A DNA stretch of 64,000 nt from Nocardioides allogilvus (lineage in GTDB: Bacteria; Actinomycetota; Actinomycetes; Propionibacteriales; Nocardioidaceae), in NCBI RefSeq assembly GCF_003047285.1, contig NZ_PZYX01000015.1, forward strand, positions 22,659 through 86,658, written 5' to 3'. Of the stretch, positions 43,254 to 54,963 are shown in pieces (position 1 is the first letter of the stretch; every line of letters starts with the position of its first letter). Under the pieces are notes generated by a model. It had not been told where the DNA came from and searched no databases. It saw only the letters and a program-made list of their open reading frames with translations. Both the position numbers and the translations under genes were made by a program.

Positions 43254-44398
43254 TGAGCACCCCATCTGTCGAGCAGATCACCGCTGCCCTGGCCACGGTC
43301 AACGATCCCGAGATCAAGCGCCCCATCACCGACCTGAACATGGTCGACTCGATCACGGTCGCCGAGAGCGGCGAGGTCGCGGTCACCGTCCTCCTCACGG
43401 TCGCCGGCTGTCCGCTCAAGGAGACGATCACCCGTGACGTCACGGCCGCCGTCACCGCGGTCGCGGGCGTCACCGGCGTCGACCTGACCCTCGGCGTCAT
43501 GACCCCCGAGCAGCGGGCCGGTCTCAAGGAGGTGCTCAGCGGCGGCAAGGCCGAGCGCGAGATCCCCTTCGCCCAGCCGGGCTCGCTGACCAAGGTCTAT
43601 GCCATCGCCAGCGGCAAGGGCGGGGTCGGCAAGTCGTCGGTCACCGTCAACCTCGCGCTCGCCATGGCCAAGCAGGGCCTGAAGGTCGGCATCGTCGACG
43701 CCGACATCTACGGCCACTCCGTGCCGGCCATGCTCGGCGTCGCCGACGCGCGCCCGACCCAGGTCGACGACCTGATCATGCCCGTGCCCACGCCCAGCGG
43801 CGTCTCGGTCATCTCCATCGGCATGCTCAAGCCGCGTCGCGACCAGGTCGTCGCCTGGCGCGGCCCGATGCTCGACCGCGCCCTGGTCCAGATGCTCTCC
43901 GACGTCTACTGGGGCGACCTCGACGTGCTCCTCCTCGACCTGCCCCCGGGCACCGGCGACGTCGCCATCTCGCTGGGCCAGCACCTGCCCAATGCCGAGG
44001 TCGTGGTCGTCACCACCCCGCAGGAGGCCGCCGCCGAGGTCGCCGAGCGCGCCGGCACGATGGCCTCGATGATGCACCAGCGCGTCGTCGGCGTCGTGGA
44101 GAACATGAGCTTCCTGACCCTGCCCGACGGCTCCACGATGGAGGTCTTCGGCAGCGGCGGCGGCGACCGTGTCGCCGAGACGCTGTCCCAGCGCTTCGGC
44201 TACGACGTCCGGGTGCTCGGCCGGATCCCGCTCGACCCCTCGCTGCGCGAGGGCGGCGACGCCGGCAAGCCGATCGTCGACTCCGACCCCACGGCAGCGG
44301 CGGCGCTCGAGCTGGTCAAGATCGCCGAGGGCCTCAGCGGCCGCGGTCGCGGCCTGGCGGGCATGCAGCTGGGCCTCACCCCGAGCTCGAAGTTCTAG
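43253..44398 (+). CDS. mrp: Mrp/ApbC-type P-loop ATPase, iron-sulfur carrier
   Basis: A 381-residue scaffold/carrier ATPase for Fe-S cluster assembly. N-terminal MIP18/DUF59 domain (about 1-95), then the deviant Walker A SGKGGVGKSS, DADIYGHS, LLLDLPPGTGD and VVENMSF motifs. The C-terminal CxxC found in Nbp35 and many Mrp proteins is absent (here a Leu-Pro-Asp sequence follows VENMSF). No ribosome site precedes the ATG; an inverted repeat does. Linkage to tatB 3 bases downstream matches other actinobacteria. Confidence 0.92.
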   Translation: MSTPSVEQITAALATVNDPEIKRPITDLNMVDSITVAESGEVAVTVLLTVAGCPLKETITRDVTAAVTAVAGVTGVDLTLGVMTPEQRAGLKEVLSGGKAEREIPFAQPGSLTKVYAIASGKGGVGKSSVTVNLALAMAKQGLKVGIVDADIYGHSVPAMLGVADARPTQVDDLIMPVPTPSGVSVISIGMLKPRRDQVVAWRGPMLDRALVQMLSDVYWGDLDVLLLDLPPGTGDVAISLGQHLPNAEVVVVTTPQEAAAEVAERAGTMASMMHQRVVGVVENMSFLTLPDGSTMEVFGSGGGDRVAETLSQRFGYDVRVLGRIPLDPSLREGGDAGKPIVDSDPTAAAALELVKIAEGLSGRGRGLAGMQLGLTPSSKF

Positions 44399-44401
44399 TC
44401 G

Positions 44402-44722
44402 ATGTTCGGGGTCGGGCTGGCCGAGATGGCGTTGATCGCGTTCGTCGCGATCATCGCCTTCGGTCCCGACCGGTTGCCGGTCCTGGCCAAGCAGGCCGGC
44501 ATCATGATGCGCAAGGCGCGCGCCATGGCCAACTCCGCGCGCGACGAGATCCGTGACGAGCTCGGCCCGGAGTTCGCCGACCTCGAGTTGCGCGACCTCG
44601 ACCCCCGCACCATCGTGCGGCGCCACATCATCGAGGCGATGGAGGACGAGGACGCCCGCCCGGTCGCCGAGCCCGCCCTCGCCGCGGGCCAGCGCCCGCC
44701 GTACGACGTCGACGCCACCTGA
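44402..44722 (+). CDS. tatB: Sec-independent translocase subunit TatB-like
   Basis: A 106-residue protein with one N-terminal membrane helix (LAEMALIAFVAIIAFGPDRLP) followed by an amphipathic helix (QAGIMMRKARAMANSARDEI) and an acidic tail, the architecture of TatA/TatB. The conserved FGPxxLP hinge is present. It would act with TatC in export of folded proteins; tatA/tatC are not in this window. It begins 3 bases after mrp and ends directly against the stop of a convergent gene. Confidence 0.88.
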   Translation: MFGVGLAEMALIAFVAIIAFGPDRLPVLAKQAGIMMRKARAMANSARDEIRDELGPEFADLELRDLDPRTIVRRHIIEAMEDEDARPVAEPALAAGQRPPYDVDAT

Positions 44723-45268
44723 TCAGTCGCGGCTCTGCACCGCGCTGATCGCGTCGTAGGAGATCAGCACCCGCTCGTCGCCGGGAGTGCTGATCTCGAC
44801 GAAGTCCGCCCCGACCCGGCGCACGACGGCCTCGTGCTGTCCGGCGTCCCCGACGTGGACGACGCAGCGCACCTGCGACTCGGCCAGCCGGCGCAGGGCC
44901 GAGGACACGCTCAGCTTGTGCAGCGGTGACCAGGCGACCTCGGGCACCGAGCGCTGCGAGGCGCCCTGGACGACCTCGATCCGGGGCGTGCGCACGATCC
45001 AGTCCTGGGCGTGCCCGCTGAGCAGGCACCAGCCGGCGCCGAGGCGCTGCAGCTCACCCTCGATCCGGCCGACCCCCGCGACGGTGAGCGCGAGGTGGGA
45101 GCCGAGGCTCGCCACCAGCCTCGAGTCGAGCGTGACGTGGTGGTACTCCGCGCGGCTGCGATCGACCAGCTCCGCGTCGCGCTCGAGCTCGTAGAGCGCC
45201 GACGCCTGTCCTTCCAGGTCGTCGAAGAGGGCGAAAAGCTGTTCGTCCCAGGACGGGTGCGGCGCCAT
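44723..45268 (-). CDS. Conserved hypothetical protein
   Basis: A 181-residue soluble protein without signal or known motif: an N-terminal helical stretch (ALYELERDAELVDRSRAEYH) followed by alternating beta strands (LALTVAGVGRIEG, VRCVVHVGD, DFVEISTPGDERVLISYDAI), which looks like two small beta-barrel or SHS2-like units. Comparable proteins sit beside tatB/mrp loci in actinobacteria as far as I recall. Its stop abuts the tatB stop (TGATCA). Confidence 0.7.
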   Translation of the reverse strand: MAPHPSWDEQLFALFDDLEGQASALYELERDAELVDRSRAEYHHVTLDSRLVASLGSHLALTVAGVGRIEGELQRLGAGWCLLSGHAQDWIVRTPRIEVVQGASQRSVPEVAWSPLHKLSVSSALRRLAESQVRCVVHVGDAGQHEAVVRRVGADFVEISTPGDERVLISYDAISAVQSRD

Positions 45269-45300
45269 GCTCCGAGCCTAGTCCGCCTGTGCACAACCCG

Positions 45301-45329
45301 TTGACAACGCGCGCATCTTTGCCTTAAAT
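45301..45329 (+). promoter_or_regulatory. Sigma-70-type promoter of the LysM gene
   Basis: TTGACA (45301-45306), a 17-base spacer and TTAAAT (45324-45329) form a near-consensus -35/-10 pair, 32 bases before the ATG. It is the clearest housekeeping promoter in the window. Confidence 0.7.
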
Positions 45330-45361
45330 GAGGCAAACACCCGCAAACGAAGGGTTTGGGC

Positions 45362-46042
45362 ATGTCTCGGGGCAATCACGGATCAGTGGGTCGCTGCCTG
45401 GCTGTCTGGCTGCTCGTCACGGCAGGCCTGCTCGCCACGCTCGTCGCCCTGGCCGACGACACGGCGTCGCTCGCCTCGTCCGCGGTGTGGCACGGCTCGT
45501 TCGACGACCTGCTCGTGGCCGTCGCATCCGCGGCCGTGCTGGTGTGCGCGGCCTGGTCGTGGCTCATCACCACGGCGACCGTCGTCGACCTGGTGCGGGG
45601 ACGGGTGCCCACCAGCGTGCCGCGTGGCCTCACCCGGCGGCTGGTGCTGGCCGCGTGCGGCGCCGCCGTGGTGGCGGGCATCAGCAGCCCCGCCCTGGCC
45701 GGCAGCGGTGCCGGCGACCACTCGCTGGCCGGGCTGCCGATGCCCGACCGGGCTGTCGCCACCGCCCCGCGCGCGCCCGTGGTCGACACCCCCGCAGCGC
45801 AGCCAGCGCCTCGAGCCGCCAGCCGACCTGCCGCCGCGGCGGCGTCACGGCGCCCAGCAGCGATCACCGTCCGGACCGGCGACTCGCTGTGGTCCATCGC
45901 CGCCGACCGGCTCGGCCCCGATGCCGCGGTGGCCGACATCGACGCCGCCTGGCGCGACCTCTATGCCGCCAACCGCGACGCCATCGGCCCCGACCCCGAC
46001 CTCATCCGCCCCGGGCTCGACCTCGAGCCGGGATCGAACTGA
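45362..46042 (+). CDS. LysM-domain membrane protein
   Basis: A 226-residue protein with two or three N-terminal membrane segments (about 9-30, 48-72 and 89-108), a Pro/Ala-rich extracytoplasmic linker, and a C-terminal LysM-type domain (ITVRTGDSLWSIAADRLGP ... LYAANRDAIGPDPDLIRPG) expected to bind peptidoglycan. A GAAGGG ribosome site precedes ATG 45362. It lies just upstream of the Rv3235-like gene, 11 bases apart, so they form a two-gene operon from the promoter at 45301. Confidence 0.82.
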   Translation: MSRGNHGSVGRCLAVWLLVTAGLLATLVALADDTASLASSAVWHGSFDDLLVAVASAAVLVCAAWSWLITTATVVDLVRGRVPTSVPRGLTRRLVLAACGAAVVAGISSPALAGSGAGDHSLAGLPMPDRAVATAPRAPVVDTPAAQPAPRAASRPAAAAASRRPAAITVRTGDSLWSIAADRLGPDAAVADIDAAWRDLYAANRDAIGPDPDLIRPGLDLEPGSN

Positions 46043-46053
46043 AAGGCACGATC

Positions 46054-46095
46054 ATGAGCGAAGCGAGTACGCGCATGAGCGAAGCGACTACGCGC
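46054..46095 (+). repeat. Two 21-bp tandem repeats at the gene start
   Basis: Two copies of ATGAGCGAAGCGAGTACGCG(C) (46054-46074 and 46075-46095, one G/C change) encode MSEASTR and MSEATTR and offer three in-frame start codons (46054, 46075, 46096). Confidence 0.9.
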
Positions 46096-46578
46096 ATGAG
46101 CACCAACGTGATCCCGATCCGGCGCACCGTCCCGGTCGCGAGCGTCCAGGGTTCGCTGGCCCTCGACCTGACGCCGCGGCTCGACCCACCGGAGACCGAG
46201 GCGAGGATCGTCACTGCGGAGACCGAGGAGCGGGCAGCGCTCGACCGCTTCGTGCGCCGCCACCTCGCGTGCGCCGTCGAGATCGCGTGCGGAGACCGCC
46301 CGTCGGCCCAGCTGCTGCGGCACTGCTCCCCCGCGGTCCATGCCGACCTCGCCCGGCGCGCCCAGCTGGTCACCAGTGCCGCCGGGACCACCGCGGCCCT
46401 CGGACGAGGGCGCGGCGCCGTACGCCCCGTCCTGCGCTCGACACACACCAGCCTGGTGCGCGCCGACGCCCTCGAGGTCGCGGCGCACGTGCGCTACGGC
46501 GCGCGGTCGCGCGCCCTGGCGGCCAGGTTCGAGGTCGTCGACGGTCGCTGGCAGTGCGTCGTGCTGGAGTGGGCCTGA
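46054..46578 (+). CDS. Rv3235-family protein
   Basis: A 174-residue soluble protein. After the duplicated start region, residues about 55-174 resemble the conserved actinobacterial family found next to secA1 (Rv3235 in M. tuberculosis): AALDRFVRRHLACAVEIACG, a Leu/Arg helical part and a beta-rich end (LEVAAHVRYGAR, FEVVDGRWQCVVLEW), an NTF2-like impression. Function unknown; linkage to secA hints at a link with export. GAAAGG is upstream of the first ATG. The stop abuts the secA stop. Confidence 0.82.
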   Translation: MSEASTRMSEATTRMSTNVIPIRRTVPVASVQGSLALDLTPRLDPPETEARIVTAETEERAALDRFVRRHLACAVEIACGDRPSAQLLRHCSPAVHADLARRAQLVTSAAGTTAALGRGRGAVRPVLRSTHTSLVRADALEVAAHVRYGARSRALAARFEVVDGRWQCVVLEWA

Positions 46579-49422
<2,844 letters not shown>

Positions 49423-49488
49423 GGTGATGCGACTCCGTCGGATGTGGGTGAGGCAGAGAATGGGGCGGCCGAGTGGCCGTCGATCATG

Positions 49489-50709
49489 CTACCCACGCCA
49501 CCCAGCCGCAGCCGAAGCGGCAGCGAGTGCGGGCGCCAGGTCCCCGCGCGGCTCCACCTCGATGGCGGACAGTCCCAGCCAGCCGGCCAGCCGGATCAGC
49601 TCGGCCGCGAGCTCCTCGGCGGTCTCGCTCGGCGCCCCGGCCTCGGCGTAGGCACCCTTGACGAGGAGCCGGCCGGTGCCGCGATCGGCCTTCAGGTCGA
49701 CGCGCGCCACGATCGCCTCGCCCAGCAGGAAGGGCAGCACGTAGTAGCCGTGGACCCGCTTGGCGGCCGGCACGTAGATCTCGATGCGGTAGAAGAAGCC
49801 GAACAACGCCTCGGCCCGGTCCCGCTCCCACACGACCGGGTCGAAGGGGCTGAGCAGCGCCCGCGCACCGATGCGGCGCGGCAGCCTGGCCTCCGCGTGC
49901 AGGAAGGCAGGCTTGCGCCATCCCTCCACGCGTACGGCGCTGAGCTCGCCGGCCTCGACCAGCGTCTCCACCGCGACCTTGGCGTCCGCGACGGCCATCC
50001 GGTAGTAGTCGGCGAAGCAGCGGACCGTGCCGACGCCGTGCGAGCGAGCGGCTCGCCGTACCAGCTCGACGTGGGCCTCCGCCTTCGTCGGCGTGGCCAG
50101 CGCGAGCACGTCGGCCGGCAGCACCCGCTCGGGGACGTCGTACAACACCTCGAACTGGCTGGTGCGACCGGCGATGGCGACGTCCCCCACGAGGAAGAGG
50201 TAGTCGAGGACGCGCCGCGCGTCCGACCAGTTCCAGCCCCAGTTCTCCTTGAGGCGGGGGCGGCTGAACTCCTCGTCCAGACCGCGTGCCGTGACCGGGC
50301 CGCGCTCGCGGACGGCGGCGAGGATCCGTGGCTCCAGCGCGGGGTCGGCCGTGAAGCCCCACTTCCCGCGCTCGCCCCGGTAACGCTCCATGCGGTGCTG
50401 CATCACCGGCCACAGCTCCACCGGCATGAAGGCCTGGACGTGCGCCCAGTACTCCACCATCCGCCGGGGCCGGCGCCCCTGGCTGCTGGCGGCCCGCCGC
50501 AGCAGGTCGACGTCGTAGGCACCCATCCGCGAGTAGAGCGGCATGTAGTGGGCGCGCTGCAGCACGTTGACCGAGTCGACCTGCAGGACACCGGTGCGCC
50601 CCAGCGTGCGCTGGAGCGTGGCCAGCGTGGGTGTGGCATGGGCGCGGTCGGCGAAACCCTGGGCGGCCAGCGCGATCCGGCGGGCCTGGAGGTTGCTGAT
50701 CGACTCCAT
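49489..50709 (-). CDS. YcaQ/AlkX-type winged-helix DNA glycosylase
   Basis: A 406-residue member of the HTH_42/DUF1006 family, DNA glycosylases that excise bulky alkyl adducts and unhook interstrand crosslinks. The N-terminal catalytic region shows QVDSVNVLQRAHYMPLYSR, giving a Q-phi-D motif as in the YcaQ-like branch rather than the Q-phi-Q of AlkZ. WGWNWSDARRVLDYLF and RVDLKADRG are further family marks. It starts with a TAATG overlap at the regulator stop, so the two genes may be coupled. Lesion specificity cannot be inferred. Confidence 0.85.
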   Translation of the reverse strand: MESISNLQARRIALAAQGFADRAHATPTLATLQRTLGRTGVLQVDSVNVLQRAHYMPLYSRMGAYDVDLLRRAASSQGRRPRRMVEYWAHVQAFMPVELWPVMQHRMERYRGERGKWGFTADPALEPRILAAVRERGPVTARGLDEEFSRPRLKENWGWNWSDARRVLDYLFLVGDVAIAGRTSQFEVLYDVPERVLPADVLALATPTKAEAHVELVRRAARSHGVGTVRCFADYYRMAVADAKVAVETLVEAGELSAVRVEGWRKPAFLHAEARLPRRIGARALLSPFDPVVWERDRAEALFGFFYRIEIYVPAAKRVHGYYVLPFLLGEAIVARVDLKADRGTGRLLVKGAYAEAGAPSETAEELAAELIRLAGWLGLSAIEVEPRGDLAPALAAASAAAGWRG

Positions 50710-51392
50710 TACGGCAGGTCGAGCAGCTTTTCCTTCATGGCATACATGACTGCCTCCATGCGGGAGTGCAGCTGCAGCTTCTCGAGGATGTTGCGGACGT
50801 GGTTCTTCACGGTGTTCTCGGAGATGAACAGCTCCTTGGCCACCTCGCGGTTGTTGAGCCCGCGGGCCACCAGGCGCAGCACCTCGAGCTCGCGCTCGGT
50901 GAGCTTCAGCGCCGTGTTCTGCGCCTTGTCCGGCTTGGACATCTGCTTGAACTCGTCGATCAGCTTGATCGCCATCGACGGGCTGATCAGCGACTGCCCC
51001 TCGTTGACCACACGGATGGCCTGGGCGACCTCCTCGATGGAGGAGTCCTTGAGGAGATAGCCCGACGCGCCGTTCTTGACGGTCTCGTAGAGGTCGCCCT
51101 CCTCGTCGGAGACGGTCAGCATGATGATCTTGGCCGACGGCACGGCCTCCTTGATCCCACGACAGGCCTCGACGCCCGACAGGCGCGGCATGCGTACGTC
51201 GAGCAGCACGACGTCCGGCGCCAGCGACTGCGCCAGCTCGGTGCCGGTGATGCCGTCGGCGGCCTCGCCGACGACCTCGATGTCGGCGTCCTGCGCCAGC
51301 AGCATCGTCAGTCCTCGGCGGAAGAGCTCCTGGTCATCGACCACGAGTACGCGGATGGGCTCTGTCCCTGGCGTTCCTGTTGCCTCGGTCAC
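50709..51392 (-). CDS. NarL/LuxR-family response regulator, orphan
   Basis: A 227-residue two-component regulator. The receiver domain has acidic pocket VVDDQE, phosphoacceptor Asp at about residue 65 (VVLLDVRMPR) and Lys in YLLKDSS; the C-terminal LuxR-type helix-turn-helix is LTERELEVLRLVARGLNNRE (about 163) with ISENTVKNHVRNIL. No histidine kinase is adjacent. Similar regulators lie next to secA/hpf in other actinobacteria. GTG at 51392 starts the frame. Confidence 0.92.
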   Translation of the reverse strand: MTEATGTPGTEPIRVLVVDDQELFRRGLTMLLAQDADIEVVGEAADGITGTELAQSLAPDVVLLDVRMPRLSGVEACRGIKEAVPSAKIIMLTVSDEEGDLYETVKNGASGYLLKDSSIEEVAQAIRVVNEGQSLISPSMAIKLIDEFKQMSKPDKAQNTALKLTERELEVLRLVARGLNNREVAKELFISENTVKNHVRNILEKLQLHSRMEAVMYAMKEKLLDLP

Positions 51393-51455
51393 GCCCGCAT
51401 CATGACAGACACGGGCGCGACCGGTCTCGCTCGGACCCTGCGATGACCTCCGGCG

Positions 51456-52076
51456 TCAGTCGAGCTCGAGCGAGATCACGCCGTAGTCGTAGCCGCGACG
51501 GCGGTAGACGACCGAGGGCTTCTCGCTCTCCTTGTCGACGAACAGGAAGAAGTCGTGTCCCACGAGCTCCATCTCGTAGAGGGCTGTGTCGAGGGTCATC
51601 GGCGCTGCGGCGTGCGACTTCTCCCGCACGACCAGGGGTCCATCGCCGGTGACCGTGATCGGGCCGACCTGGCGTTCGGTGACGGTCTCCTCATCGCTCT
51701 CCTCCTCGACGAGGATCGCGTCGGCACTGCCGGCCAGCGCCTGACCGACGGACACGGGGGTGTGGCGCCCACGGTGCACGCGGCGGCGGTCCGCGGCGCG
51801 GCGCATCTGGGCTGCCATCTTGTCGAGCGCGAGGTCGAGCGCGCCCATCTTGTCCTCGGCCGCGGCCTCGGCGCGGATCACGGGGCCCTTGGAGAAGGCG
51901 GTCAGCTCGATCCTGATCGCCCGGTCGTGTTGCCGGGGGTTCTTCTCTTCTTCGACCTCCACCTGGACGCGGATGATCCGATGATCGTGCTTCTCCAGGC
52001 GGGCGAGCTTTTCCGAGACATGTTCACGGAACCTGTCCGACACCTCGCAGTGCCGTCCGGTGACCACAACATCCAT
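51456..52076 (-). CDS. hpf: Ribosome hibernation-promoting factor, long form
   Basis: A 206-residue protein that binds the 30S decoding region and, through its C-terminal domain, pairs 70S ribosomes in stationary phase. The N-terminal S30AE domain (about 1-100, DVVVTGRHCEVSDRFREHV, IELTAFSKGPVIRAEA) is followed by a linker and the dimerisation domain MTLDTALYEMELVGHDFFLF with VVYRRRGYDYGVI. A strong AGGAGG site lies just before the ATG. It is preceded by a 345-base noncoding leader, consistent with post-transcriptional or stress control. Confidence 0.94.
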   Translation of the reverse strand: MDVVVTGRHCEVSDRFREHVSEKLARLEKHDHRIIRVQVEVEEEKNPRQHDRAIRIELTAFSKGPVIRAEAAAEDKMGALDLALDKMAAQMRRAADRRRVHRGRHTPVSVGQALAGSADAILVEEESDEETVTERQVGPITVTGDGPLVVREKSHAAAPMTLDTALYEMELVGHDFFLFVDKESEKPSVVYRRRGYDYGVISLELD

Positions 52077-52421
52077 GTGAACCTCCTTGTAGCAGGGCTA
52101 CTTGTGCTGCGCTCCCACTCCTGCACTCTGTTTGGCAGGGTGAGATGGAGCCCGCCCGGCCGACCTGGTCTTCGACCCCACAATCGCCTGCTGGAGCTTT
52201 CGCAGCTTGGATGCCACTACCGGCCCTCTCCCGACGCTCGCCGTATCTGACGGCGGTGCCGAGGCAGGTCTTACTTCTAAGCCGCACCGTGATCGGCTGT
52301 CTCCAGCCTTACGTGGGCCGTTTTGCCTGCGACTGGCATCGGCTTGTCCTCCGAGGTGGTGCGCACGCGCACCTGACCGGATGACGCAACCACGGACCCG
52401 GACGGACTCCATGGACAGACG
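52077..52421 (-). promoter_or_regulatory. 345-base leader/intergenic region upstream of hpf
   Basis: A noncoding stretch with lower GC than neighbouring genes. It contains GGTGCG/CGCACC (52358-52373), a small GGCTG..CAGCC stem and a possible 20-residue frame (52277-52339) with GGAGGA 7 bases before its ATG. Longer frames in it have poor third-position GC. It may hold the hpf promoter and a structured leader; no riboswitch class is recognised. Confidence 0.5.
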
Positions 52422-53150
52422 CTAGCCCCTCGGGCCCCGGGACAAAAGCGATCCACCCGTTTGGTCAGGAATGCGACGCCGTGTCGCAGCCACTGTCGCG
52501 AGCGCAACCGGGCCCAGCCCCACCGCACCCAGCGCTCGTTGGGCCTCCCTGGCCGTCGAGCCCGTGGTGAGCACGTCGTCGCAGATCACCACGCGCGCCC
52601 GGGCGCGTCGTCGAGCCAGCCGCGCGAGACCGGGCGATGGGCACGACATCGACCCCGACAGGTTGTGCGAGCGCTCTCCGGCCGAGAGCCCGGCCTGGTC
52701 GACGACGCGCCGGTTCGACACGAGCAGAGACGCCGCGGTCACGTCGCGGCCCTCCGCCCGCAGTCGCGCTGCCGCCGTCCGCACCAGCGCTCCCATCGGG
52801 TCGTAGCCCCGGCGCCGGCTCGAACCGGGGCGAGACGGCGCCGGCACCAGCACCACGGCTCCGTCGTCGTCGGCCATCGCCGCTCGCACCGACACGGCCA
52901 GCAGGCCGCCCAGCACGCGCCGGAACGTGAACTGGCCGCGGTCCTTGTGGCCCACGACCATGGCGCGGACCGCGCCGTCGTAGTCGGCCACCGACCAGGG
53001 CGTCACCAGGCCCGGGGGCGTCGGCTGCGGCCAGCAGATCCGAGGGACCGACGGCAGGGCGTGCAGGCAGCGCGGGCACAGCATCCGTCCCGGGCGCGCA
53101 CAACCGACGCACTCGCTGCCGACCACGAGGTCGAGGAGGACGTCACGCAC
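52422..53150 (-). CDS. comF: ComF family phosphoribosyltransferase-like protein
   Basis: A 242-residue protein with an N-terminal four-cysteine zinc site (CVGC ... CPRC, residues 14-28) and a C-terminal PRTase domain whose PRPP loop is VVICDDVLTTGSTAREA. ComF proteins assist DNA uptake in competent bacteria; in actinobacteria the role is less clear. GTG at 53150 is 64 bases after the lpqB stop, in the same operon direction as mtrAB-lpqB, matching Rv3242c. Confidence 0.9.
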   Translation of the reverse strand: MRDVLLDLVVGSECVGCARPGRMLCPRCLHALPSVPRICWPQPTPPGLVTPWSVADYDGAVRAMVVGHKDRGQFTFRRVLGGLLAVSVRAAMADDDGAVVLVPAPSRPGSSRRRGYDPMGALVRTAAARLRAEGRDVTAASLLVSNRRVVDQAGLSAGERSHNLSGSMSCPSPGLARLARRRARARVVICDDVLTTGSTAREAQRALGAVGLGPVALATVAATRRRIPDQTGGSLLSRGPRG

Positions 53151-53214
53151 GCAGCCATCGCAGCAGGCGCCGTGGGAGCGGGCAAGACCGGACCCGGGTG
53201 CCTGTGGAGAAGGC

Positions 53215-54963
53215 TCAGCCGACGTAGGTGAGGGAGGTGAGGGCCTCGGGGAGCGGGCCGAGCGGACGCTCGGGAGCCGTCAGGTCACTGACCGACTCCC
53301 GGCCGACCGCGAACACCTCGGCCCCTTCGACGGGCGAGCTGACGAGCTGGCGGGTGCCACCGCGCAGGCGGGACACGCCCACGATCCCGAGGTCGCCCGG
53401 CGAGCCGTCGACGGAGATCGTCTCGACCTGGGAGAGGTTCTCGGTGTCGGTGACCACCGAGATCGCGGTCGGCGAGCGCCAGCCGATGTCGCGGACCACC
53501 GACCCGGCGACGTCGGGGACGAAGTCGAGCACCACCGCCCGGGTTGCTCGCAGCACCCGCCCCGACGCGCTGTGCAGGATCCGGCTGGCGAGGATGCGGT
53601 CGCCCCTCGCCGTACGCACCACTGCGATGAGGCGGCTGCCGTCGCGCGAGACCAGCATGTGCCGGACGTCGCGACCACTCACTCCGGGCACGTCGATCTG
53701 CCGCGGCGGCTGCTGGCCGACGACCACGCTGATCACTCCCCTGCCGGCGCCGCGGTCAGCCAACCAGATGCGGTCGGCGAAGTCCCACGCCGGCGGGAGC
53801 AGGTCGCGCGCACCGCTGGCGACCTCGACCGCACGTCCCTCGACATCGACGGGGGCCACGAGCACGCTGCGCCCGTCGCCGGAGACGCCGGCCACGCGGT
53901 CGCCCGCGAGGCTGGCCCCGATCGAGCGCACCCCGAGCCGGTCGACGCCCAACGGTCCCGAGGTGGGCCTCAGCGCGTCGATGGGACCCCGGACCACGCG
54001 ACCGTCGACGAGCCCGAACAGGTCGCCGCTGGACTGGGCACCCGTGGGGTCGAAGGCCTCACCGACGTCCAGGTTGACCTGCGTGGCATCGTCGGCCAGC
54101 CCCTGTTCCTCCTCGCCGATGCTCAACCGCACGGCGCGGATGCGCTGCTCCTGCCGCATCGTCCAGATCAGCTGGGTGAGGATCCGCTGCCGGGCGTCGT
54201 CGCCGACGGCGCCCGCGTCGCCCACCAGGGAGACCTCGGCGATGCCGGCAGCGGTGATGGGCACCGAGAGCTCGTAGGTGAAGCCAGGTGGCACGAAGGT
54301 GCGGGTGACCCGTGGATCGGCTGTCGGGTCGTCGAGCAGGCCGCGGACCAGCGAGGAGGCGAGCTGGTCACCGGTCGGGACGAAGACGGGCTCGGGGACC
54401 AGGATCTGGGCGGTGGGGTCGAAGAGGTAGAGCGACATCCGGCGGAACGCGTTCTCGAACCACGTCGTCGGCACGATCAGGGCGTCGGGCAACGCCGCGA
54501 TGCGCCACTCGCCGTTCTCGATCGCCAGGTCGAAGCCGATCACCTCGGCGCCGCGCGATCGCTGCCAGGCGCCGCGGGCGTCGTACTCCTCGATGCCGAT
54601 CATCGGCAGCGTCACCAGCTGGTCACCGACCGGGTCGCCGAGCTCGCCGTAGGTGATGATCCTGCTCTCGGGAGTCCAGCGCCGACGGGCGCCGGCGGTG
54701 AGGAACTCGCTCGCGACGTTGGTCCGGCTCGGGATCGCCTGCATCGCCTCCATGAAGCTGGCGACGATCTCGGTCGGCGTCTCCCCCGGCTGCGGCGGCT
54801 GGGGGTCGAAGTCGTAGCCGGGCGTCGCGCTGTCCGAGGCCTCGCCGTCGACCTGGGTGACGGGTCCCTCGCTGGGCATGCGCACGCACGCCGTCGACAC
54901 CAGCAGCGCGCCGAGCGCGAGGGCGACGCGGGCGAGCCGCGTCGCGCTCCTCCGGGCGCTCAC
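53215..54963 (-). CDS. lpqB: Lipoprotein LpqB
   Basis: A 582-residue lipoprotein that modulates the MtrB sensor kinase and links envelope state to cell division in actinobacteria. The signal peptide ends in the lipobox LVSTAC (Cys 26). Then come a GerMN-like domain (PEPVFVPTGDQLASSLVRGL) and a C-terminal propeller-like LpqB domain. GTG at 54963 gives a GTGA overlap with the mtrB stop, confirming the mtrA-mtrB-lpqB operon. Confidence 0.94.
   Translation of the reverse strand: MSARRSATRLARVALALGALLVSTACVRMPSEGPVTQVDGEASDSATPGYDFDPQPPQPGETPTEIVASFMEAMQAIPSRTNVASEFLTAGARRRWTPESRIITYGELGDPVGDQLVTLPMIGIEEYDARGAWQRSRGAEVIGFDLAIENGEWRIAALPDALIVPTTWFENAFRRMSLYLFDPTAQILVPEPVFVPTGDQLASSLVRGLLDDPTADPRVTRTFVPPGFTYELSVPITAAGIAEVSLVGDAGAVGDDARQRILTQLIWTMRQEQRIRAVRLSIGEEEQGLADDATQVNLDVGEAFDPTGAQSSGDLFGLVDGRVVRGPIDALRPTSGPLGVDRLGVRSIGASLAGDRVAGVSGDGRSVLVAPVDVEGRAVEVASGARDLLPPAWDFADRIWLADRGAGRGVISVVVGQQPPRQIDVPGVSGRDVRHMLVSRDGSRLIAVVRTARGDRILASRILHSASGRVLRATRAVVLDFVPDVAGSVVRDIGWRSPTAISVVTDTENLSQVETISVDGSPGDLGIVGVSRLRGGTRQLVSSPVEGAEVFAVGRESVSDLTAPERPLGPLPEALTSLTYVG

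Noticed and set aside
42368..44626. 752-codon minus-strand frame opposite DUF1003-mrp-tatB
   Set aside because: Mirror of three well-recognised plus-strand genes; no domain similarity.
52098..52412. 104-codon minus-strand frame in the hpf leader
   Set aside because: Third-position GC is well below that of real genes here and the product has no fold-like pattern; only the leader as a region is reported.
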